NCBI RefSeq assembly: GCF_963675165.1
Contig: NC_087382.1
Location: 4,379,963-4,443,962, forward strand
Direction of reading: 5' to 3'
Origin: Halichondria panicea
Taxonomy: Eukaryota > Porifera > Demospongiae > Suberitida > Halichondriidae
DNA length: 64,000 nt
The number at the start of each line of letters is the position of its first letter. Positions within the stretch are counted from its first letter, which is position 1. Both the position numbers and the translations under genes were made by a program. The notes beneath the pieces were generated by a model. It saw only the letters and a list, made by a program, of their open reading frames with translations, did not search any database and was not told the origin of the DNA. Positions 53,337-64,000 of the stretch are shown piece after piece.

Positions 53337-56300
53337 ATGGCTGATGACTGCCAGTCATGTGATACTGCCCTGCACACTGCTGCAAGCAGTGGGAACTTAG
53401 ATGAGGTCAGAGAGCTGTTGAAAACAAAGCAATATGAAGTGGACCTAAAAAACTCGCACAACCAAACATCTCTTCATCTTGCATGTGCTAATGGTCATAT
53501 TGATATGGTTTGGACACTAGCCAATGACTTTGGTGCTGATATAGGAGCTTTGGATAATGGCGGTAATACACCATTGTTCTTTGCTGCTAAGAACAAACAT
53601 GTACAAATAATTGTCATGCTGATCCTATTTTCAATGTGTGGTCGACTCTTCAATGGAATAGCACTACCATGTTCCTTTAGCCGTAGTAGAGTTGATGATC
53701 ATCATGTTAAAATGTTTGAGGATGTCCTCTTTGAGTACTACAATAATTTTGAAGCTGAGGAGAAAACTATGCATCTGATAAGCAAATTCTTTGTTGATTA
53801 TATTCAATTCAAAGATTATAAGGAAGAAGGCTTTTTTACACTGCTTGTAGCTGCATCACTTGGTTTTAAAGACTTGATTAATCGGTTAGTTACAGAGAAG
53901 AAAGCAGACCTTAATATGGAGGGTTTCTGTGGTTTGTCTGTTCTCCACTGTGCCTGTTTTGGAGGACACGTACTGCTCGTGGAGAGTCTTATTTCAGAAT
54001 ATAGTATGGACCTCTCTGTGAGAGATAAAGAAGGACGCTCAGTTTTGCATTATGCCGTATCAAAAGAGGTTCCCCATTCATCCAATGGTAGTCACATAGA
54101 ACTACTTGATAAACTGGTGATGCAATATGGCCTCAATTCCACAGACAGAGATAATAATGGAGACACACCTCTACATATTGCAGCCATGTTCGGACATGTT
54201 GAAGCAGTGAGAAACCTGATCAGTAAGCACCGTGCTGATATTGATTGCACTGATAATCAGAACACTACTCCATTGATGCTAGCTGTGCTGAATGGTCATA
54301 TGTCTGTTTTGGATGCGTTAGTTAAAGAATTCAACGGCAGTTGTCATGTACGAGGTTACAATAGCCTCACTCTCCTTCACTATGCCTGCTACGGTGGCCA
54401 TATAGAGCTGATAGACAAACTGGTGATGGAATATGGCCTCGATCTCGCAGATAGAGATGATCATGGAGACACACCTCTACATATTGCAGCTTTGTTCGGA
54501 CATGTTGAGGCAGTGAGACACTTAATCAGTAAGCACAGTGCTGATATTGATAGCACTAATGATCAGAATAATACTCCATTGATGGAAGCTGTGCTGAACG
54601 GTCGTGTGTCTGTTTTGGATGCGCTAGTCAAAGAATTCAAGAGCAGTTGTCATGTACGAGGTTACAATAGCCGCACTCTCCTTCACTATGCATGCGAGGG
54701 TGGCCATATAGAACTGATAGACAAACTGGTGATGGAATATGGCCTCGATCCCACAGATAGAGATAATGATGGAGACACACCTCTACATATTGCAGCCATG
54801 TTCGAACATGTTGAAGCAGTGAGACACTTGATCAGTAAGCACAGTGCTGATATTGATTGCACTAATAATCGGAACTCTACTCCATTGATGAAAGCTGTGC
54901 TGAAAGGTCATGTGTCTGTTTTGGATGGGTTAGTCATAGAATTCAACAGCAGTTGTCATGTACGAGGTTACAATAGCCGCACTTTCCTTCACTATGCATG
55001 CGAGGGTGGCCATATAGAACTAATAGACAAACTGGTGATGGAATATGGCCTCAATCCAACAGACAGAGATAATGATGGAGACACACCTCTACATATTGCA
55101 GCCGCTACAGGACATGTTGAAACAGTTAGACACTTGATCAGTAAGCACAGTGTTGATATTGATTGCACTAATAGATGGAACTCTACTCCATTGATGAAAG
55201 CTGTGATGAATGGTCATGAACCTGTTTTGGATGTGTTAGTCAAAGAATTCAAAAGCAGTTGTTTTGTCCGAGGATACAATAGCCGCACTCTCCTTCACTA
55301 TGCATACCAGGGTGGCCATGTAGAGCTGATAGACAAACTGGTGATGGAATATGGCCTCGATCCCACAGGTAGAGATAATGATGGAAACACACCTCTACAC
55401 ATTGCAGCCAAATTCGGACATGTTGAAGCAGTGAGACACTTGATCAGTAAGCACAGTGCTGATATTGATTGTACTAATAATCGGAACTCTACTCCATTGA
55501 TACTAGCTATGCTGAATGGTTGTGTGTCTGTGTTGGATGCATTAGTCAAAGAATTCAACAGCAGTTGTCATGTACGAGGTTACAATAGCCGCACTCTCCT
55601 TCACTATGCATGCCAGGGTGGCCATGTAGAGCTGATAGACAAACTGGTGATGGAATATGGCCTCGATTTTGGAGATAGAGATGATGATGGAAACACACCT
55701 CTACATATTGCAGCCATGAAAGGACATGTTGAAACTGTGAGACACTTGATTACTCAGCACAAAGTTGAAACCAATGTCATTAACAATGTTAACTCTACTC
55801 CACTGTGTTTAGCTGCTGAATGGGGTCATGAGATCGTGATACATGCCTTAATTAAATTGAATTGCAACCCACATGCCAGAGGCTACAACGGTCAAACTCT
55901 TCTTCATTATGCTTGCCAGAATGGTCATATAGAAACTTTAAACAATTTAATATCAGAATATAAGGTTGATCCAAAAATTAGAGACAACGATGGGAACACA
56001 CCTCTTCATATTTTGTGTCGTACTCCGCATACTGAAGAAGAGAAGCTAATAAAAATCCTTTGCGAGTACCAGTACTGGACAGTGTTTCAAGTTAATAATA
56101 ATGGCAACACCCCTCTTCACACAGCAACTCTCTTTGAACAAGCTCATTGTGCACGCTTACTATTGCAGAAATACAATGCTCCACTATTTGTGCGAAATAA
56201 AGATGGGAAGACCGCCCTCGATTTAGCTAAAGCTCAGAGGAGCCAAAAAATTATTACAATTTTTGAAACTCATAATTTTGAGATCCAGTCAATCTACCAG

Positions 56301-58810
56301 CAACTAGATAAACTTGCAAAACAAGAGTTTGGTGGTGAAAAGAACCTCACAAGATTATTTGTTGTTGGTAATCCAGGTGCAGGGAAATCCACGCTTGTTG
56401 AGACTATAAAAAAGGAAAGTTTGATCAGTTACTTCAGCACATCAACTGTTGCCCCTCACACTGCAGGCATTGTTCCAAGTACTTATGACAGTAGTGCTTA
56501 CGGAAGAATGATACTCTACGATTTTGCTGGTGATTCCGAGTACTATTCCTCACATGCTGCAATAATGGAGTCAATCAACACATCGAAAGGAAGTAATATC
56601 TATTTGATAGTTTGTGATTTGAGTAAAGGTGAAGAAGCTGCTGGCACTAAATACAGCTACTGGCTTTCATTTCTATCATACAATATTAAGCAATTCTCAA
56701 ACACAGTTATTTTACCAGTGGGAAGCCATGCTGATGTCGTTAAAAAAACATCAGTTGAACAATCATTATGTGTGCTGGACAGCATATCACAAAAGTTCTG
56801 TAGTAGCTCCAAGATTGATGATCTACACGTAGATCAAAGTGTTGCTCTTGATTGTCGTAGACGAGGAGCTGTAGTGAATGAAATAAAGGAGCTTACCAAG
56901 AGATTCTCCAAAGTAGTATCCCCCATCGGACTTTCCCCAGAGACAAGCACTGTCTTGGGATTGTTGAAGAAAGACTTTGAACATGTTCCAGCTTGCAAAG
57001 TGAGCCTCCTTATATCTCACATTGAAGAGACTGGAATTCCGTTACTACTAAATTCATCATCACTATACCCTCTCATAAGAGAGTTACATGATTTGGGTCT
57101 GCTAATGGTGATAGAGAGAGAAGGGGACTCCATTGAGAACCACATAATCATTCTCAAGATATCAACATTCACATCGGATGTACACAATAAACTGTTTTCG
57201 AAGTCTGCTAAAGCGGACCTTACCAAGCACATCGATCAACTCAAGCTCAGCGTAGGCATTATTCCAGAATCACTACTTGAGAAAGTACTGCCAGAGTACA
57301 TCACAAAAGAAAGTCTACTTAAGCTGCAGTACTGTCAAGAAATTGAGAATTTGAATGTGGAAGAGGACCACACTCTTTCTCAAGAAACTCCTGGAACAGT
57401 ACCAACAGATAGTGCCACTAAAGAGAAATCTCATCTATTTTTCCCTGCTCTGTGTGATCTCAAGCTCGAAGAAATTCAATGGCCACAATCTGAAGAGGAT
57501 AAAATTACTTTGGGATGGTATGCTGAATGTGATGGTAACAGATTTGATTTCTTCCCATCACGATTTCTTCACGTGCTTATCGTTCACCTCTCTCACAACT
57601 TTGCACTAAAACAAAGTCTGCCCACAAGTTACAGACTCTCCACTACAGCTTCCGATTTTTTGATTACGGAGGTAAATGCTGCTAATCCTCGCTGTCGTGT
57701 CTGGTCGACTGGTCTGCATTGGCTTATGAAGAATGGAGTGGAGGTATTTGTCGATATGCCTAAAGACGCTGATAGTAAAGAGCTGATCGTACTAGCAAGG
57801 AGTGACGTTAAAAATCAAGTCGAATGTTCCAACACTCTGCAACTAGTTATTCAGAAAGTAGTCAAAGCAAAGGTTGAATTCTGTGCTGGAATAGTGCCTA
57901 CTGTTTCTCTCCTTGACCCGAGCAACCTCAAAGATGAACCTTTTCCAAATGCTAGAAATGCAGTTAAATACCCTCTTAGAGATATTGAAGAAGCATTAGC
58001 AGAGGGCACTGAGCGAGTCATGGATAAAGAAGGAAGATGCTTTTCCACTCCAATCAAAGACTGGATTAGCCCAACAAGATGGTCCATATCTTACTGGAGT
58101 AAGTTTCACACATGCACACACACACACACGTACACACCCACCCACCCACCCACCCACACACACACACACACACATATTTATTATTGTACAGATTGGTTGT
58201 TTCCGATGGATACCTTCTTGGTTCACTCCGCTTTGCAAGGAGTAAATAGTGCTCAATGGAAACTGCTGGGAATAAATCTTTCGATCTCCTGGAACAAATT
58301 AGATGCCATTGAAAACGAAACATCCTTCCCTGGTGACATTGCTAAGAAAGAGGAAGTAATTCGACTGTGGATGTCTCAAGAACCCACCTGGAACATGTTG
58401 GTAGAAGCTCTCAGTCAACCTACAATTGGATTGTCCCAGAAAGCAAGTCAAATCTCACAAGAGCATAGTAAGTACCTCACAATCATTATAGCCATTTATT
58501 CATGCGCACATTTTATATAGATGTGTCTCTACAAGAAAAAATTCTTGAAAGCAATTCATCCGTCTGCCCCAGCGAGGACTTTCTCCAATCGTTTGCTGCC
58601 ATCATTGATTCTCGATGGCGGTGTCTTGCTTCTCCCCTCTCCCTTACTTCTGAAGACATTGTGAGCATTAAGGTAGAGACAAGAGGAGCAGAGCCAACCA
58701 GACAAGCACTCGTCATGCTGCAGAAGTGGGCAGCCAGGGAGACGGCAACTTATGGTCAGTTAAGAGAGAAGCTCCGTACTCTCCGTACACTCTCAGTGTT
58801 TCATATCTGA
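53337..58810 (+). CDS. Ankyrin-Roc-COR-(Death)2 protein, shorter ROCO paralogue
   Basis: Three exons: 53337-58098, 58192-58467 and 58521-58810, with GT-AG introns, phase 1, and exon lengths identical to the paralogue for exons 2 and 3. About 1775 residues. It starts at MADDCQSC, and the ATG equivalent to 13357 is ATA here. Ankyrin repeats span about residues 10-980 (roughly 27 repeats). The Roc GTPase has GNPGAGKST at 1011-1019, DFAGDSEY and GSHADVV. COR-like sequence runs to about 1588, then two Death-fold domains. All nucleotide-binding motifs are intact and no disabling change is seen, so both copies may be functional. Compared with the gene at 13369, the catalytic and C-terminal parts are nearly identical, while the ankyrin array is about 14 three-repeat units shorter. 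Partner specificity could therefore differ while signalling output is kept. Confidence 0.88.
58099..58191. repeat. Microsatellite-bearing intron of the second ROCO gene
   Basis: 93-base GT-AG intron filled by CA repeats with a CCCA variant run. Same position and phase as the intron at 22406-22524. Confidence 0.9.
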
Positions 58811-60585
58811 GTATCATGCATCATCACAGCACAAATTTATATCTATAGCTACATTCAATTGCACCTACTAGCTCTTTAATGAACCATGTTTGTGTCACTG
58901 AACTTTCAGAAGTCATGCCTTGCCACTTAGCAACAATACTATAATTATACTACTCTACTTTAAATTGTCATTTCATGCACCACCTTTCATCCTTCAAGAT
59001 TAGCACCTTTCTGTTAACCGTTATACGTACTGGTATTTTAACGTTGTCAATAGTTATTATTCGATGTACAACTTCGATCAATTTTACACTCAGTCTAGTT
59101 CTAGCTTTATATTTTTTTAGCTAATTATGTTGTGCAATGTCATGAATGTTATAGCAATTGTGGAAATTCCTGTACATGTACATTTTATTTTTTATATACT
59201 TCTGCATAATGCAAGTCTGTGTACACGAGTAGCGCAATTAATTATAAGCTAATAGAATGTGTGCCCTATATAATAATTATACAGAGCTTACAAATTACTA
59301 TAGCGTGTACAAAATAATAATTAAGATAAGGCTAATGTAAGTAACATTTCGATGTGCTTTCCTGCAGCTCGAGTGGTATTTCATTCCATTTATGTATTGC
59401 ATATTGTGAAAAAGGAGTTCGCAAATGCATTTGTCTTACAAATTGGATTCAAATTATAATGTTATCTGTGCTCTTTAAATTGAGAGGGTATGCATACTCT
59501 TCTTTTCAAAGCAAAGTTTCCATTGAATGTTCATGACCTGATAAAAGGTATGAGAGTTTCAGGTGCTGAACGTGGAAAGGAACGGTATATATATAGGCCC
59601 ACAGTATCTATAAGAGAGTCGTATACAGTCCAGAGTATATTGTGCACACTTAAAGGCTATAGTTTATGAATACGGTATAGCATGTATAACACATTTATAT
59701 ATTTCGAGGATATAAAATTTCGCAGAGCGACCGTTACAAAGGTACTTGGTATTCATTTTGGTCCACTTTAAGCAGAGGGCATTCACTTTGCACAATCATG
59801 TTGGGAAGAGGTGGGATAGAGACATGTATTTATGCCCCGGCCCCTATGATTGAAAAAAGTACAGTCATGAATCAGTCATTTTGGGCAAAGGCTGTAGAGT
59901 ATATAAACTTTCTTGGAAAATCTGGCCCTAATTAATTGAGCTAAACGCACCTGATATATAGACCTTCCCTAGAGTTACATAATACATCTTTCTCTTTCAC
60001 CTTCCAAACTCAAGTTATGGTTACATCTCAAGGATGCATGTGACGTGTATTTTCCTGTTTTAGCATAAACACTAGATAGATTCTTAATTGATATTTACCA
60101 TTAGCATTCAAACCTGCATGTGTGTATATATATGTTAGCTCATTGTCATTATATGCCTCGGTGTGTGCACATGCGCAAGTGAGGTATCAATTATACGGTA
60201 TCTAGTACGTTCGTTTGTTTGGACAATAATTTCTTTCTTGCACCATTCCTTGCATGCAAGAAACACAGAAAGAAAGTATTGTATTATCTTCCTGTCGTTA
60301 TTTAAACACTTCCACCGAGGCATCAGCACCTGTTCCATGGTGCTCACACGCTTTGTTTTCATACTCCTCTTGAGTTGTATAATGCAAGCTGCTATAATTA
60401 TTATATAGGTTATATCTTGAAGGCCCAACATGAATGACTTGGGAATCAAATATTCAGTACGAAGGACACATAATCATAACACAACCATTTATCTATAAAA
60501 AGTCTATCTCTTTACTTATCAAATCTAAATCTAAATCGCAATTAACAGCTCAGCTTTAAGTTCCTTATCATCATCGACTTCGAAT
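58811..60585. repeat. Convergent intergenic region of unit 3 (copy of 23145-25053)
   Basis: Collinear with the first copy. The three-copy tandem repeat near the receptor 3' end is missing here. No gene was recognised. Confidence 0.7.
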
Positions 60586-63500
60586 TCATTGGCTGCAAAT
60601 GACGTTGTTAGTTTGTTCGTTCCTTTTTTCTGCAGCACCAGTTTTTAATTTCTTTGCGACTTCTTTTATCTTGAGCCATATTTTGGTCTTCTTTAGTATG
60701 TAGTGGTGGAAATGGTAGCTGATTATTGTCACAAAGAGGATGAAAGCTATAGACATTGAAACATTGGTCAGCGTTTCTTGTTGTCGGTGTGTTTCAGCAA
60801 CATAAAAAGTGCCAATAGATAGAATGCCGAGATTAAGCAGAAAGAATGTTTCATTAAGTTGCTTTTTATACACTCGGTTGTTCAATGCTATCAGTCCGAA
60901 CGCAATACACCCAGATGATAGCAGAGGGAGAGATGTGTCTGGAGCCATGGCAACTACTAGATTATGAGCAATTAGAGCAAAGAGGAGCAGTCCCACCCAG
61001 TAGCGATGCTTGGGAGGGAATGCAGCATGGTATGTATCCTTAAAACTATTGTAGTATGTGTTCTTGGTCCATATCATAACCTTGGAACAGCGAGGAAACC
61101 ATTGTCCAAAGAAGAGCAGTACAGTAAACAATACACCAGCAATGAGGATTATGATAGCAGCAACAAACTGAAGGATGTGATCACAAGTGAAATATTGCAC
61201 ATTGCCGTTGTATAACAAAACAGTCTCAGTTGAACCGTCAGAATATTCCAAAACTCTGTTTTGTAGTGCAGCAACAATAAACCGTAAAAGTTTGGAATAA
61301 GAGAGTAGGATGAGTGTGCCTAGGGCAGCAACTGGGTTCCTGTTGGAGAGGAGCTTTGCAAATGAGTCAAAGTACTTGCTCAAAACGATTATAAAGAATA
61401 TTAGAAGAAGCAAGTAAGTGGGAAAGACGAGTTGAAGGAGCACGTTTGCTTGAGAGTTCATTCCATCGTAAAAGCAAGTCTCGATTCCCAGGTCAAGATT
61501 CACCCATGATATAAAAACTGTTAAAAAGTTGTTTAAACTAGGAAAGAAAATTGCTCTATTAGCAGCTACTATGTTGGTGTAAAGTATGAGGCCATGAATA
61601 TTTCCAGTTGCTATAGTGATGTTGAGCACGAGAATTAAAGTAACAAGCAATATGCCTGCCAGTGCTATTGGTATTAGTAGAAGAAGATAAAGATTAGAGC
61701 ATTCTTTACAGTTGGACGTACCCAAAACAAGACTGAGTCCTGGTTTACATTCTCCACACAAGACACCACTTCGATTGTAGGCACATTGTTCGTCAGGGTT
61801 GCTTAGATTGATGTTGACTGGTTTTTCTACACAATAGTCAAATACACAGTCACTAACAAAATACCCTGTTTTGTTGGTGGTATTTATAACTTCTATCCAT
61901 ATGTTGTTATTACTTTCTAGCTGTATGGTCTCATTTTTCTCAGAACAGCTTGTTATCTGATAATCTTGTTGCAAAACTGGATCACAGTCACACTTGCACT
62001 CAATATTGGATTGAATTAACTTGAGCCCAATAGGGCATGTGCAGGGTAGAAAATAAATATTTATAAATTGTCTTGAAATTCCCAAATTGATGCATGGACC
62101 CTCGGCATAGAGTTCCACTTGAGCAGAGCTGTCTTGTGTGAATACATTGTACTCTAATTCTGTGCACTGATTGCCAACTTCTTGTTTTGCCTGTCCTTCT
62201 TTGAGACGACCAACACCACTCTCACTGACAACAGAACTGCGAATTCTAGCATTCACTGGATTTCCAACTTGGTCAACAGCCATAACACTGATTTTAAACG
62301 TGTGTCCCTTTCTTGTAAAAACAATGTCGCTTTGTGAATATTTACAAAAAATTACTTGCACAGGCCTAGAAGAGATTGATAATTCGGTGGAGAATTCTAT
62401 GGTGTTATTTATGTAGTCTAACCCATTTAAAGAAAAGTAATATTCAGCATTTTGACTTACTGTACACCTGTCCAACAGACCTCCGTAGATGTCTGCTCCT
62501 GACTGGGTAGCCGTGTTGTTAGTCATGAACGTGTTGAAATGGTTTGCGAATCCGTAGCCATAATTATACAATTTAATTGTTTGAAAAAAGCATTCAGCAA
62601 AAATGGTTTGAGTAGCACCAGTTTCTATAACTCCTCCTCCACACGCACTCCTATCCGTGTCATCCGCCACAAATATTCCCCCTCCGTACTGAGCCAAGTT
62701 GTTGTTAAACATTAACGTGACAAATATATTCTGAGCCTCATATTCATTGTCTTTTTTATATAAGTACAAGCTCGAGCTTTGCCGTAGAAACACTCCACCT
62801 CCACTAACAGTTGCTGTATTTGAGTAGATGTTAACGTGTGAACGAGTTAGTTTAATGGTTGTAGCTACTGCATAAATGCCTCCACCATTCTCAGCAATGT
62901 TGCCAACAATCTCACTTTGTGTATTTGTATACCTAAACACATTGGTAACACAGATTGAAACTCGATTCTGCTTGAATAAACATAAACGCCTCCACCATTC
63001 AGTGCTGTGTTGTGATATATCTTTATTGGCTCATTTACAAAGAGTGTACTGTCTCTCAGAAATATCCCTCCTCCAAAGGTAGTAGCCGTGTTGTTTTTTA
63101 GCGTACTTTTGCAGATGGACATAGTACTGCCTAGATTACCATGAACCGCTCCACCATTCCTGTTAGCACTATTGTTTGTCAGTGTGCTGTCGGAGATAGA
63201 CACACTGCTTGAGTAAACACCAATCGCTCCACCACTCCCGTCAGCTCTATTATTTGTCAGCGTGCTTTCGAAAACGGACAAATTGCTTGAGGTAACATCA
63301 ATTGCTCCACCAAAGTCAGCTCTGTTGTTTGTTAGTGTGCTGTCGGAGATAGATACACTGCTTGAGTAAACAACAATCGCTCCACCACTCCTGTTAGCTC
63401 TGTTGTTTGTCGGCTCGCTGTCGGATATGGACAAACTGCTTGAGGTAACATCAATCGCTCCATCAAAGTCAGCTCTGTTGTTTGTCAGTGTGCTGTCGGA

Positions 63501-64000
63501 GATAGATACACTGCTTGAGTAAACAACAATCGCTCCACCACTCCAGTCAGCTCTGTTGTTTGTCAGTTCGCTGTCGAAAATGGACAAACTGCTTGAGGTA
63601 ACATCAATCGCTCCACCTAAGTCAGCTCTGTTGTTTGTCAGAATGCTGTCAGAGATGGACAAACTGCCTGAGGTAACATCAATCGCTCCACCATTCCAGT
63701 CAGCACTGTTGTTTGTCAGTTCGCTGTCGGAGATGGACAAACTACCTGAGGTAACATCAATTGCTCCACCATAGTCAGCTCTATTGTTTGTCAGTATGCT
63801 GCCGGAGATAGATACATTATTTGAGTAAACATAAATCGCTCCACCATACCGAAAAGCTTCGTTATTTGTGAAGCCACACCAAGTGATAACTACAGTACCC
63901 GATACCGCTTTTACCGCTCCTCCAGTCACAGCACTGTTATAGTTGAACTCTGTGTTGCTGATCAGTGTGCTATTTGATTCAATGTAAACTGCACCTCCAC
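60586..64000 (-). pseudogene. Beta-helix receptor paralogue with a frameshift and lost C-terminal tail (5' end beyond the window)
   Basis: Homologous to the receptor at 28959-25054. Reading in from the window edge, 63929-62935 encodes GGAID/LTNNRAD beta-helix repeats, about twice as many as in the intact copy. A 2-base TA insertion at about 62929-62931 (GTATACC against GTACC in the paralogue) shifts the frame. The second frame, up to 60586, carries the rest of the helix, the Cys-rich region and all membrane segments. A 14-base deletion near 60600 then causes a stop after NNVICSQ, removing the acidic stretch and the PPPY motif. Either change could be a sequencing error, but two together suggest decay or a tail-less variant. 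The start and signal peptide lie outside the window. Confidence 0.75.

Overview
The window looks like nuclear DNA of an invertebrate animal, most likely a sponge (demosponge). The reasons are AT-rich sequence, GT-AG introns, abundant (CA)n microsatellites and MITE-like elements, a non-LTR retrotransposon fragment, and protein families I associate with sponge genomes: giant ankyrin-ROCO-Death proteins, AIG1-like GTPase relatives and beta-helix multi-pass membrane proteins. The taxonomic call rests on family recognition, not on a marker gene. No bacterial operons, rRNA, tRNA or CRISPR array were seen.

The layout is dominated by a repeated multigene unit: AIG1-like GTPase relic (+), non-coding spacer, ankyrin-Roc-COR-Death gene (+), and, convergent with it, a beta-helix membrane protein (-). 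Unit 1 (about 1-4600) keeps an AIG1-like gene and only the last two, Death-domain, exons of a ROCO gene, with a premature stop. Unit 2 (about 4600-29000) is complete: a broken AIG1-like copy split by a TA-flanked transposon, a 3200-residue ROCO protein (13369-23144) and a 1301-residue beta-helix membrane protein (28959-25054). Unit 3 (about 48130-64000, running off the end) has a decayed AIG1-like copy, a shorter 1775-residue ROCO protein (53337-58810) and a frameshifted beta-helix paralogue. A relic of another beta-helix C-terminus lies near 31860-32095.

Between units 2 and 3 (29-48 kb) lie a probable single-exon type II glycosyltransferase-like gene (35727-34603), a broken CXC-domain gene (38466-36236), a reverse transcriptase fragment (42920-44043), a 2-kb minisatellite split by a large foldback element (32181-34160), and several MITE families. 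Some MITEs have target-site duplications and empty sites that can be read inside this window.

Functionally, the ROCO genes combine a repeat sensor or scaffold (ankyrin), a GTPase switch (Roc-COR) and two Death domains. The neighbouring beta-helix protein looks like a cell-surface receptor with a PPxY tail. The recurrence of the pair, together with rapid change in repeat number in both genes, suggests a fast-evolving recognition or cell-death locus. That is an inference. The local arrangement and the sequence changes are visible directly.
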